A DNA stretch of 59,144 nt, taken from an uncultured Chelatococcus sp. Lineage in GTDB: Bacteria > Pseudomonadota > Alphaproteobacteria > Rhizobiales > Beijerinckiaceae. The notes below the pieces were generated by a model. That model was not told the origin of the DNA, did no database searches, and saw nothing but the letters and a program-made list of their open reading frames with translations. Location of the stretch: NCBI GenBank assembly GCA_937863995.1, contig CALMIK010000082.1:1-59144 (forward strand), written 5' to 3'. Positions 51,826 to 59,144 of the stretch are shown here, piece after piece. Positions within the stretch are counted from its first letter, which is position 1, and each line of letters begins with the position of its first letter. The translations under genes and the position numbers were made by a program.

Positions 51826-52851
51826 TCAGCCGAGCAGCGACACCACGCCCGCCTGCCGCGCGGCCGCGGCCGCGCGGGCCTCGCGGCTGTCGTCGTCCAT
51901 GCGGGCGACGAGTGCCTCGACGCTGTCGAATTTCAGCTCCGGCCTGATCCAGGCGAGGAACTCGACCTCCGGCCGCTTGCCGTAGAGATCGCCGGAAAAG
52001 TCGAACAGGTGCACCTCCAGCAGGGGCGCGCCGTCGTCGAAGGTCGGCCGGCGGCCGAAGCTCGCCACGCCGTCGCGCACGATGCCGTCGACGCGCGCGC
52101 GCACGGCGTAGATGCCGTGGCGCAGGCCGGTGTCCGCCGGCAGCCGCATGTTGGCCGTGGGGTAGCCGAGCAGGCGCCCGCGTGCGTCGCCGTGGACGAT
52201 CTCCGACTGCGCGATCCAGCGATAGCCCAGCAGGTGGTTGGCCTGCGCGATGTCGCCCGCCGCCAGCGCCGCGCGGATGGCTGAGGAGGACACGGGCGTG
52301 TCGGCGTCCGCGACCGGGCGGACGATCTCGACCGGCAGGTCGAGCCCTTCCGTGTAGCTTTTCAGGAACGCGGGCGAGCCCTCGCGCCGCTTGCCGAAGT
52401 GGAAGTCGTGCCCGACGACGACCCCCGCCGCGCCGTAGCGGCCGATGAGGATGTCGTCGACGAACTGCGCCGCCGTGCGCGCGGCGAAGCCGGCGTCGAA
52501 ATCGAACACGATGACCGTGTCGATGCCGAAGGCCTGCGCGATCGCGGCCTTGAGATCGGGCGGCGTGATGCGCGCCATCGGCTTGCCGGGCGCGAAGAAG
52601 GCGCGCGGATGCGGCTCGAAGGTCAGCACGGCGGTGGGGCGCGACAGCCGGCGGGCGAGGGCGCGCGCGCTGGCGATCACCGCCTGGTGGCCGCGATGCA
52701 CGCCATCGAAGTTGCCGATGGCGATCACCGGCCGCGCGAGCGGTTCGGGCAGCTCATCGAAGCCGCGCACCACGGACGCGGGATGCAGCGGCAGATGCGG
52801 GCCGGGGAAGGGACCGGACGATACGTCGTGTGGCGGATTGCGCGCGACCAT
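51826..52851 (-). CDS. ribF: Bifunctional riboflavin kinase / FAD synthetase RibF
   Basis: A 341-residue enzyme. The N-terminal adenylyltransferase has AIGNFDGVHRGHQAVIASAR, VVVGHDFHFGKRREGS and PVSSSAIRAAL. The C-terminal kinase has GRLLGYPTANMRLP and HLFDFSGDLYGKRPEVEFLA. It makes FMN and FAD from riboflavin. It lies between the HAD phosphatase gene and ileS, all on the same strand, a common alphaproteobacterial order. Confidence 0.95.
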   Translation of the reverse strand: MVARNPPHDVSSGPFPGPHLPLHPASVVRGFDELPEPLARPVIAIGNFDGVHRGHQAVIASARALARRLSRPTAVLTFEPHPRAFFAPGKPMARITPPDLKAAIAQAFGIDTVIVFDFDAGFAARTAAQFVDDILIGRYGAAGVVVGHDFHFGKRREGSPAFLKSYTEGLDLPVEIVRPVADADTPVSSSAIRAALAAGDIAQANHLLGYRWIAQSEIVHGDARGRLLGYPTANMRLPADTGLRHGIYAVRARVDGIVRDGVASFGRRPTFDDGAPLLEVHLFDFSGDLYGKRPEVEFLAWIRPELKFDSVEALVARMDDDSREARAAAAARQAGVVSLLG

Positions 52852-52906
52852 GATTCTCAGATGCAGATGAGGGAATGCGCCCGCCCGGCGAGCTTGCGGA
52901 AGCTCT

Positions 52907-53782
52907 CTACCACGCCAGCCGACCTATCGCCATCGTCGGCGCGTGCGCCTGTTCCGCCAGCCAGCCGGAAAGCCGGTCGCGGTCGATACGGCCCTCGATG
53001 TCGAGCGTTTCGGCGGCGTGGATGCCCCGCGCCACGAACAGCGTGTCGAGACCCGCCAGCGCCGCGCCTGCGATGTCGGTGCGGATGGCGTCGCCGATGG
53101 CGAGAATGCGCCGGCGTGGCGCGGCCTCGCCCCGGATCGCCTCGGCGCTCGCGATGGCGCGGTCGTAGATGGGAGCGTGCGGCTTGCCGGCATAGATGGT
53201 GGCGCCGCCGAGCTGTTCGTAAGCCTGGGCCACGGCCCCGGCGCAGTAGAGCAGGTCGCTGCCGCGCTCCACCACGAGGTCGGGGTTGGCGCATACCATG
53301 GTCAGCTCGCGCGTACGGAACCCGCGCAGCATGGCGGCGTAGTCGTCCGGCGTGTCGTTGTCGTCGTCGAAAAGGCCGGTGCACACGACATAGTCCGCGT
53401 CCTCCTCCGGCGTCAGCGTGACGTCGAGGCCCTCGAACACCGGCAGGTCGCGCGCCGGGCCGAGGTGGAAGGCGCGCTCTCCGGCGCGGGCTGCGATCTC
53501 GCCGCGCGTGACGTCGCCGGACGTGACGATGGCGTCCCAGGCGTCGGGGCGCGCGTTCAGCCGCTCCAGCATCCCCCTGACGATGGTGTGCGGACGCGGT
53601 GCGTTGGTGATGAGCACCACGGTGCCGCCGGCCTGGCGGAAGCGGGCCAGAGCGTCGCCCGCCTCGGGAAACGCCTTGATGCCGTCGTGCAGGACGCCCC
53701 AGACGTCGCACAGGATGACGTCGTAGCTGCCGGCGAGCGGCGCGAGACCGTCGATGATCCCGGTTGCAGTTGCTGTAGACAT
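52907..53782 (-). CDS. HAD-superfamily (subclass IIA) hydrolase
   Basis: A 291-residue phosphatase of the TIGR01459 type. HAD motif I is VILCDVWGVLHDGIKAFPEA, motif II is VVLITNAPRP, and motif III/IV is YAGKPHAPIYDRAI ... ILAIGDAIRTDIAGA. The substrate is unknown. It lies 55 bp upstream of ribF and may act on a phosphorylated metabolite of that pathway; this is inference from position. Confidence 0.9.
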   Translation of the reverse strand: MSTATATGIIDGLAPLAGSYDVILCDVWGVLHDGIKAFPEAGDALARFRQAGGTVVLITNAPRPHTIVRGMLERLNARPDAWDAIVTSGDVTRGEIAARAGERAFHLGPARDLPVFEGLDVTLTPEEDADYVVCTGLFDDDNDTPDDYAAMLRGFRTRELTMVCANPDLVVERGSDLLYCAGAVAQAYEQLGGATIYAGKPHAPIYDRAIASAEAIRGEAAPRRRILAIGDAIRTDIAGAALAGLDTLFVARGIHAAETLDIEGRIDRDRLSGWLAEQAHAPTMAIGRLAW

Positions 53783-54020
53783 GCCGGACGTTTCCCTCGT
53801 GACGGGTGTTCCTTAGCGCGAATGCCTTCAGGCGCTACAGGCCGACCTCCGGCCTGTCAAGGCCGCAGGCGCAGCGCGTCCCGCGAGTCCCCTCGCCGCA
53901 GTTCACGGATATGTTATTGGCCGCGCGCCGCCGGCCATTGGCGAAGCGGCCTGTCGTTCCCACTTTCCGGGTGGCTGCCGGCGTATCGCCGCGCCATATC
54001 GCTTTGAGGAGGATAGCGAC

Positions 54021-54734
54021 GTGAACCCGCAGGAACGTGATGTCATCAACGGAATTTTCGACCGTCTGAGGCAGGCCGACGGCCAGCCGCGCGACCCGGA
54101 GGCCGAAGCCCTCATCCGTGAGCGCCTCGCTTCCCAGCCGGGCTCAGCCTACCTGCTGGCGCAGATCGTCCACGTGCAGGAGCAGGCGCTGACGAACCTC
54201 AACGACCGCGTCAACGCGCTGGAAGCCGAGGCCGAGCAGGCAAAGGCAGCGCCCGCTTCCGGCGGCGGATTTCTGTCGAGCCTCTTCGGCGCTTCCACGC
54301 CGCCCGCATCCCAGGCTCGTCCGCAGCCGCGGCCCGCTGGCGCGCGTCCCGGCGCTCCCGGCGCCCGTCCGGACGGTCAGCCCGGCGCAGGCCCTTGGGG
54401 CGGCCAGGCAGCCGGCGCCCAACCCGGCCCATGGGGCAATCGCGGCGGCGGCGGTGGCGGCGGCTTTCTCGCTTCCGCCATGACCACTGCGGCCGGCGTT
54501 GCCGGCGGCCTGGTGCTCGGCAACGTGCTCACCAATGCCTTCGGCCTCAACGGCGGCAGTGAGGCTGCGGCCCCCGCGGCCGATCAGGCGGCCGCGCAGG
54601 ATGCAGGCGCTCAGGATGCTGCGCAGGACACGGCCGCGAACGACGCCGGCTACGACGACGCCAGCTATCAGGAGGCGAGCTACGACGACGGCGGCTTCGA
54701 CGATTTCGGCGGTGGCGGCGACGACTGGGTGTAA
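54021..54734 (+). CDS. DUF2076 family protein
   Basis: A 237-residue protein. The conserved N-terminus (NPQERDVINGIFDRLRQADG, RLASQPGSAYLLAQIVHVQE, then a coiled coil with LNDRVNALEAEAEQA) defines DUF2076. The middle is Pro/Gly-rich (GGGFLSSLFG). A glycine-rich helix (AMTTAAGVAGGLVLGNVLTN) looks membrane-prone, and the C-terminus is acidic with DDGGFDDFGGGGDDW. The start is GTG after GAGGAGGA. A strong terminator follows. Function unknown, often envelope-related. Confidence 0.85.
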   Translation: MNPQERDVINGIFDRLRQADGQPRDPEAEALIRERLASQPGSAYLLAQIVHVQEQALTNLNDRVNALEAEAEQAKAAPASGGGFLSSLFGASTPPASQARPQPRPAGARPGAPGARPDGQPGAGPWGGQAAGAQPGPWGNRGGGGGGGFLASAMTTAAGVAGGLVLGNVLTNAFGLNGGSEAAAPAADQAAAQDAGAQDAAQDTAANDAGYDDASYQEASYDDGGFDDFGGGGDDWV

Positions 54735-54777
54735 TACCCACGCGTCGCTGCGAGTGATTGCGATCATGAAAATGAAA

Positions 54778-54805
54778 ACGCCCCGGCTTGCCGGGGCGTT
54801 TTTTG
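54778..54805 (+). terminator. Rho-independent terminator of the DUF2076 gene
   Basis: ACGCCCCGG and CCGGGGCGT form a 9-bp GC-rich stem around CTTG, followed by six T residues. Upstream A residues make it potentially bidirectional, serving the convergent ABC transporter gene too. Confidence 0.92.
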
Positions 54806-54819
54806 TCTGGAGCGCGTTC

Positions 54820-54843
54820 CGATTAAATGGAATCATTTAATCG
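54820..54843. repeat. Palindromic intergenic repeat
   Basis: CGATTAAATG-GAAT-CATTTAATCG is a perfect 10-bp inverted repeat preceded by GAGCGCGTTC. From memory, similar 'GCGCGTTCCGATTAAATGGAATCATTTAATCG' units (split here to its halves) are scattered between genes in many alphaproteobacteria. Confidence 0.55.
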
Positions 54844-54912
54844 ATAAAAATTCACTCAAAATCAATATGTTAGATCGTATTCCTGTTTCAACGAAACGTC
54901 GATATGCTTAAT

Positions 54913-56703
54913 TCAGGTCGCGGGCACCAGCGCGGTGTCGCTGGCGACGCCCTCCGCCGATAGCCCGATGCGCCGCTCGTGAAACGCATCCAGCGTCGAA
55001 CGGTGGCCGATGGACACCACGGTCGTGTTCGGCAAGGCGGTCTGCAGCAGCGTGTAGATGGCGCGCTCGGTGGGTTCGTCGAGGGCGGCGGTCGCCTCGT
55101 CGAGCAGCAACCAGTCCGGGCGGGCCAGCAGGGCGCGGGCGATGGCGAGCCGCTGCTGCTCGCCCAGCGACAGGGTCTGGCTCCACGGCGCCTCGTCGTC
55201 GAGTTTCGGCACGAGCTGCGGCAGCCGCACGGCCTCGAGCGCGCGCGCGACATCCTCGCGGCTGTAGGTGCCGGCAGAGGAGGGATATGTCACCGCCCCC
55301 ACGAGCGGCCCCATGGGAATGTAGGGCCGCTGCGGCAGCAGCATGACGCGCTGGCCCTCGGGCAGGCCGATGTGTCCGGCCCCGAAGGGCCAGATGCCGG
55401 CGATTGCCCGGAACAGCGTCGATTTGCCGATGCCCGACGGTCCCGTCACCAGCGTGCGCTCGCCGGCCCGGAAGGTGAGGGCGGGCAGCGTCAGCACCGT
55501 GCGGCCGGAGGGAACGCGCAGGTCGAGGCCGCTGATGGTGATGGCCGGCACGCCGCCTTCCGTCTGCGGCTTGAGCGGTTGCGCGCCGGCGCCGTTTTCA
55601 TCGAGCCGGTGCGAGGCGGTGATGGCGTCCTCGAAACTGGACAACCGGTCGACCACGGCCTTGTAGTCCGCGAACGAGGTATAGGCAGAGATGAAGAAGG
55701 TCAGCGCGCCCTGCACGGTCGAGAAGGCGCTCACGGTCTGCATCATCTGGCCGAGCGTGATCTGGCGGGTGAACAGGTAGGGCGCGGTGAAGAGGTAGGG
55801 CACGACCACGTTCGCCTGGAAGAAGGACGCGGTAAAGGCCGTGAGCTTCTTCTGCCGGCTGAGGATGGCCATGTAGTTGTCCACCACATGCCGGAAGCGC
55901 TCGCGCAGGCGCTCCTTTTCCGTGGCCTCGCCCGACAGCAGCGCTACCTGCTCGCCGTACTCGCGCAGCCGCGCCAGCGAGAAGCGGAAGTCAGCCTCAT
56001 ACCGCTGCTGGGCGAAGCTCAACCCGATCAACGGCTTGCCGATGAGATGGGTGATCCAGGTGCCGATCACCGCGTAGATCAGCGCCACCCACAGCAAAAG
56101 CCCCGGCACGGGGATGTCGGTGCCCGGCAGGGTGAAGTTCGCGGACAGCGACCACAGCACGGCCGCGAAGGACACCAGTGTCGCCACCTGCGACAGCAGG
56201 CCGAGGCTCAGCACGCGCGTGTTGGCGATGAAGAGGTTGATGTCCTCGGCGATACGCTGGTCGGGGTTGTCGGCGTCCGAGCCCGCCAGCAGCATCTTGT
56301 AATGGGCGCTGCCCGCGAGCCAGTTGTCGATATAGCGGCGGGTCAGCCATTGCCGCCAGCGGATGTGGAACAGGTACTGGACCACGACCTCGAAGATCGC
56401 CACCGAGATCCACACTGCCGCGAGCGGCGTGAAGATCGTCAGCAGTTGATGCCAGAAGGCTTCCGCGTTCATCTCCTGCAGCGCGTTATACATGTCGCGC
56501 GAGAAATAGCTCAGGCGCACGCTGAGCCCGACCTGGAACAGGTTGATGGCCACGAGCAGCACGAAGAAGCCGATGCCGATGAAGCGCTCCTGAAGCCGCA
56601 CCGTGCCGATGAACGGGAGCTTGAGTTCGCCGATGTCACGCGTGGTGGCATAGGGCAGGATGAGCCGCCAGATGGTCAGGAGCGACTGCTTCAGTGCGTG
56701 CAT
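54913..56703 (-). CDS. SbmA/BacA-like ABC transporter with fused ATPase (BclA/YddA type)
   Basis: A 596-residue protein fusing a six-span permease (residues 1 to about 370, with LKLPFIGTVRLQERFIGIGF and RWRQWLTRRYIDNWLAGSAH) to an ATPase. The ATPase has Walker A at about 421-429 (GPSGIGKST), signature LSLGEQQRLAIARAL and Walker B WLLLDEATAALDE. The permease matches the SbmA/BacA-like exporter or peptide-uptake family; the rhizobial member BclA imports antimicrobial peptides. The upstream N-terminal in-frame stretch has no good start, so ATG 56703 is used. Confidence 0.88.
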   Translation of the reverse strand: MHALKQSLLTIWRLILPYATTRDIGELKLPFIGTVRLQERFIGIGFFVLLVAINLFQVGLSVRLSYFSRDMYNALQEMNAEAFWHQLLTIFTPLAAVWISVAIFEVVVQYLFHIRWRQWLTRRYIDNWLAGSAHYKMLLAGSDADNPDQRIAEDINLFIANTRVLSLGLLSQVATLVSFAAVLWSLSANFTLPGTDIPVPGLLLWVALIYAVIGTWITHLIGKPLIGLSFAQQRYEADFRFSLARLREYGEQVALLSGEATEKERLRERFRHVVDNYMAILSRQKKLTAFTASFFQANVVVPYLFTAPYLFTRQITLGQMMQTVSAFSTVQGALTFFISAYTSFADYKAVVDRLSSFEDAITASHRLDENGAGAQPLKPQTEGGVPAITISGLDLRVPSGRTVLTLPALTFRAGERTLVTGPSGIGKSTLFRAIAGIWPFGAGHIGLPEGQRVMLLPQRPYIPMGPLVGAVTYPSSAGTYSREDVARALEAVRLPQLVPKLDDEAPWSQTLSLGEQQRLAIARALLARPDWLLLDEATAALDEPTERAIYTLLQTALPNTTVVSIGHRSTLDAFHERRIGLSAEGVASDTALVPAT

Positions 56704-56734
56704 CGGGGGGATTGCTTTCCGGCTTTCGCGTGCG

Positions 56735-56971
56735 TCAGAACGCCTTGAACGCGATAATGGTGCGGGTGTCGGCGATGCCGGCGATCGTCTGGACCTTCTC
56801 GCCGACGAAATGGCCGATATCGACATGCGATTCGACGTGGAATTTGGCCAGAATATCGTAGTTGCCCGCTATCGAGTAGATCTCGGAGGCGATCTCACGG
56901 TCGGCGAGGGCGCTGGCGACGGCGTATGTCTGGCCGAGCTGGCATTTTATCTCAACGAAGAAGGTCTGCAT
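56735..56971 (-). CDS. Stand-alone Lrp/AsnC ligand-binding (RAM) domain protein
   Basis: A 78-residue protein consisting only of the RAM effector domain (MQTFFVEIKCQLGQTYAVAS, YSIAGNYDILAKFHVESHVD, GIADTRTIIAFKAF), without the DNA-binding HTH of Lrp. GGAGAT lies before the ATG. Such free RAM domains bind small amino-acid-like ligands and may modulate full-length Lrp proteins. It is 31 bp upstream of the ABC transporter gene, possibly in one operon. Confidence 0.88.
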   Translation of the reverse strand: MQTFFVEIKCQLGQTYAVASALADREIASEIYSIAGNYDILAKFHVESHVDIGHFVGEKVQTIAGIADTRTIIAFKAF

Positions 56972-57315
56972 GATATCTCCATCTCTGATTCTTGTACGCA
57001 ATTCGCCAGTCTTTTGACAGGATTGATAGTTTACATTAAAGTGAAATATATTACAGCTTCCCAACTGCGTTATCCGCATCGATCTGCGCGTGTGCGGATG
57101 CCATTCGGCGCGGGTCGCCGCACGGCGGCGGACGCTTCCTCCCAGCTTATCGCATCTGCAGCCAGTGTGCGAACGGACTTGGCCCGGCTTGTTTTCGGCG
57201 TTTCTGAACTGCGAATAAAATAATGTCGCAAGTTCTGCGGGGCTATCGTCAGCCTGTTCACCACTGGTTACTGTCGTCGTTATTGCGGTTAACGCTGTCT
57301 TGCAAAGGCTCCCTG
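56972..57315. other. Intergenic region
   Basis: 344 bp between the divergent RAM-domain gene and the small hypothetical gene. It is AT-rich just upstream of the RAM gene (56,990-57,060), where its promoter should lie. No repeat or RNA recognised. Confidence 0.45.
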
Positions 57316-57576
57316 ATGACCCTAACCCCGTTTCCCCGCCAACTCGCCGGGCGCCTGGCCGCGCGGCGGGACATCGTCGAAAGACAGAAGGATGCTGCGG
57401 GCATTTTGTCCGCTTGGCGAGAAACTTACATCATGTCGCGGAAACAGGCGCGCTCGAAGGCGCGTGAGTGGATGGAGCGCCCCGGGCGCTCGGCCTACGT
57501 CACCGAGGTGGAAAGCTGGCGCGATCTTGGTGACGGACGCATCGAATGCACGGTGCGCCGCATGCCCGCCGATTGA
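57316..57576 (+). CDS. Small basic hypothetical protein
   Basis: An 86-residue protein, basic, with RRDIVERQKDAAGILSAWRE, RKQARSKAREWMERPGRSAY and VESWRDLGDGRIECTVRRM. The second half looks like a conserved small domain. The start is uncertain: ATG 57316 has AGG upstream, and an internal ATG at 57433 would give a 47-residue protein. Function unknown. Confidence 0.45.
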   Translation: MTLTPFPRQLAGRLAARRDIVERQKDAAGILSAWRETYIMSRKQARSKAREWMERPGRSAYVTEVESWRDLGDGRIECTVRRMPAD

Positions 57577-57754
57577 CCCGCGCGCCGCTCGGAATCGTCC
57601 TTGCCGCCTTGAAGTTCGCGCCCGCTTGATCCGGCATCGGCCTGATCCGCCTTGGATCTGCCCGCGCAAACGCATCGCCGCGTTACGAAAGCGACGACTT
57701 GTTACCTCATTCTTGTATGTCGAGCGATTTCCAATTGCCCGGACATGGCAACGA

Positions 57755-57791
57755 CCGTTGGCGCCGCACCCGGAAGGGGCGGCGCCAACGG
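57755..57791. repeat. Intergenic inverted repeat
   Basis: CCGTTGGCGCCGC and GCGGCGCCAACGG form a perfect 13-bp stem with an 11-nt loop. No T-run follows on either strand, so it is not a standard terminator. It sits in the 301-bp gap between the small basic gene and the DUF2158 gene, which otherwise holds only short GC hairpins. Confidence 0.5.
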
Positions 57792-57877
57792 CATATTCAC
57801 GCATAGAGAAGGCGGCGCGGAAAAACGGTTCGCGCCGCTCGGGCCGAAGCGGCCCGCCCTTTTAGAGGAGCGCCGCG

Positions 57878-58111
57878 TCAGGCGGTCTCGTCTTCCTCGT
57901 CGCCGTCATCTTCCTCGTCTTCGTCGTCGAGGTCGAGGTCGTCCTCGTCATCGAACAGGATGAGGGTTTCGGGCGGCAGCACCGTGGTGCGGAAGTTATC
58001 CTCGCTATCGGCGTACCAAACAACGGTGACACCTTCGCTTTCCACGGCGGTAACCGTGAGGGCGGGACCGCCCGATTTCAGCATGACCACATCGCCGACA
58101 GTGAAGCTCAT
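57878..58111 (-). CDS. DUF2158 (YodC-like) small protein with acidic tail
   Basis: A 77-residue protein. Residues 1-50 are an SH3-like DUF2158 domain (SFTVGDVVMLKSGGPALTVT, VVWYADSEDNFRTTVLPPET). The last 25 residues are almost all Asp and Glu. GAGGAGA precedes the ATG. Function unknown. Confidence 0.85.
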   Translation of the reverse strand: MSFTVGDVVMLKSGGPALTVTAVESEGVTVVWYADSEDNFRTTVLPPETLILFDDEDDLDLDDEDEEDDGDEEDETA

Positions 58112-58437
58112 GTTTATTCTCCTCGCATGAGAGTCGATCGCAAACCGGTAGCAGGTGGATATGACAGCTTTACGGCCCGGATCGCAACTGATGGCGCGCG
58201 GGGCGCACAGGCTGTGCAGAACGTGGACGCGCCCCTGCCAGGCTTCGGGTAACACGCGAGAATCTGTTGCTTCTTAAGACGGTTGCAGTGTAGCTATGGA
58301 CATAATTCTGGAACCGTGCCAAAGAGCCTTTGGACACGGGGCCGCCGGGGAGGCGTTCGCGCGTCGACCGGTATGATGAATATGAGGCGCCTGCGGCCCG
58401 GCCGGGCCCGCGCCGGAAGAACGATTGGGGAGCCAAC

Positions 58438-58998
58438 GTGGCAGAGATTGCGGGCGCCGAGCCGACACGGCGGGATTTTCTCTACATCGCAACGGGCGCG
58501 GTGGGCGCCGTCGGCGCGGCTGCGCTGGCATGGCCCTTCATCAACCAGATGAACCCCGATGCCTCGACACTCGCCCTGAGCTCGGTCGAGGTCGACCTGA
58601 GCCAGGTGGCCGAGGGCCAGAGCATCACGATCAAGTGGCGCGGCAAGCCGGTCTTCATCCGTCACCGCACGGGCAAGGAGATCGACGAAGCGAAGGCCGT
58701 CGAGATCAGCCAGCTCGTCGACCCGCTGGCGCGCAACGGCAACCTGCCGGCCGACGCGCCCGCCACCGACGCCAACCGCGCCGCCGAAGGCAAGGAAGCG
58801 TGGCTCGTGATGATCGGCATCTGCACGCACCTGGGTTGCGTGCCGCTCGGCGGCTCCGGCGACTACGACGGCTGGTTCTGCCCCTGCCACGGCTCTCACT
58901 ACGATTCCGCCGGCCGCATCCGCCGCGGCCCGGCGCCCGAGAACATGCACATTCCCACCTACCAGTTCCTTTCCGACACGAGCATTCGCATCGGCTGA
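58438..58998 (+). CDS. petA: Ubiquinol-cytochrome c reductase Rieske iron-sulfur subunit
   Basis: A 186-residue Rieske protein. A Tat-type signal anchor ([20 protein letters not shown]) is followed by the soluble domain with both cluster-binding boxes, CTHLGC and CPCHGS (Cys and His ligands complete). It carries electrons from ubiquinol to cytochrome c1 in the bc1 complex. The start is GTG at 58438 with GGGGAG upstream; a longer in-frame start at 58330 is unlikely. petB follows. Confidence 0.95.
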   Translation: MAEIAGAEPTRRDFLYIATGAVGAVGAAALAWPFINQMNPDASTLALSSVEVDLSQVAEGQSITIKWRGKPVFIRHRTGKEIDEAKAVEISQLVDPLARNGNLPADAPATDANRAAEGKEAWLVMIGICTHLGCVPLGGSGDYDGWFCPCHGSHYDSAGRIRRGPAPENMHIPTYQFLSDTSIRIG

Positions 58999-59100
58999 CC
59001 CGACCCGGCCCTGCGCCGCCAGGCTGCCGCCGCGCGGCGCAGGGCAAGGAAGAGCCGGATTTCGACAAGAGCCCGAGACAGACCAGCCCGAGAAAAGCCC

Positions 59101-59144
59101 ATGCACGGACATTCGACCTACGTTCCACAAAGCGGCGTGACGAA
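59101..59144 (+). CDS. petB: Cytochrome b (petB), 5' end only
   Basis: The first 14 codons (MHGHSTYVPQSGVT) match the start of alphaproteobacterial cytochrome b or its fused cytochrome b/c1 form. The gene is cut by the window edge and follows petA by 102 bp, the usual petABC order. Confidence 0.75.
   Translation, partial: MHGHSTYVPQSGVT

Noticed and set aside
57840..57875. Terminator near the DUF2158 gene
   Set aside because: The small GGGCCG hairpin lacks a T-run on the minus strand where it would be needed, and the plus-strand T-run is separated from the stem.

Overview
The window reads as chromosome of a high-GC alphaproteobacterium, most likely Hyphomicrobiales (Rhizobiales). The evidence is the core gene order (mutL, pgi, two M16 peptidases, lspA, ileS, ribF), a PdhS-type polar kinase, polyhydroxyalkanoate phasins, the start of a petABC operon, and a tRNA-His with the alphaproteobacterial identity pattern (G1:U72, A73, no extra G-1).

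Region 1 (1-13,854) is part of a type III secretion (T3SS) locus. It holds the export gate SctV, the divergent pair SctX/SctY known from Ysc-type injectisomes, several SycD-like TPR chaperones, a long Ala/Pro-rich protein that may be a translocator or effector, and a T2SS-like lipoprotein secretin. Directly downstream of sctV, overlapping its stop codon, is a three-gene cassette: a multi-span MotA/TolQ/ExbB protein followed by two small proteins, each with a membrane-embedded Asp like ExbD/TolR/MotB. I know of no such proton-motor cassette wired into an injectisome operon, and it is one of the two main discoveries proposed here. Very AT-rich intergenic DNA (about 12,630-12,830) separates the secretin from the last TPR gene.

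Region 2 (14,067-29,103) is a 15-kb integrated element bounded by 48-bp direct repeats, the right one inside an intact tRNA-His gene. It encodes a tyrosine integrase, a complete HK97-type head and packaging set (portal, fused protease-capsid, connector, HNH nuclease, putative cos, TerS, TerL, gpW-like joiner), a Panacea-domain toxin-antitoxin candidate, a HEPN-like protein, AlpA and XRE regulators, a string of small ORFs, a RepA-like ATPase and an iteron-type origin. It has no tail, lysis or holin gene. This is the layout of a capsid-forming phage satellite (cf-PICI type) that would make its own small capsids and borrow tails from a helper phage. It is the second main discovery.

Region 3 (29,135-59,144) is ordinary chromosome: an AKP-rich phasin and PhaP, PdhS-like histidine kinase, LysR regulator, TadA, a pseudouridine synthase with a 42-residue tandem-repeat tail, RsmD, endonuclease-type MutL, Pgi, an active/inactive M16 peptidase pair, LspA, IleRS, RibF, a HAD phosphatase, a DUF2076 protein with a clear terminator, an SbmA/BacA-like ABC transporter, a stand-alone Lrp-type effector domain, a DUF2158 protein, the Rieske protein PetA and the first codons of cytochrome b.
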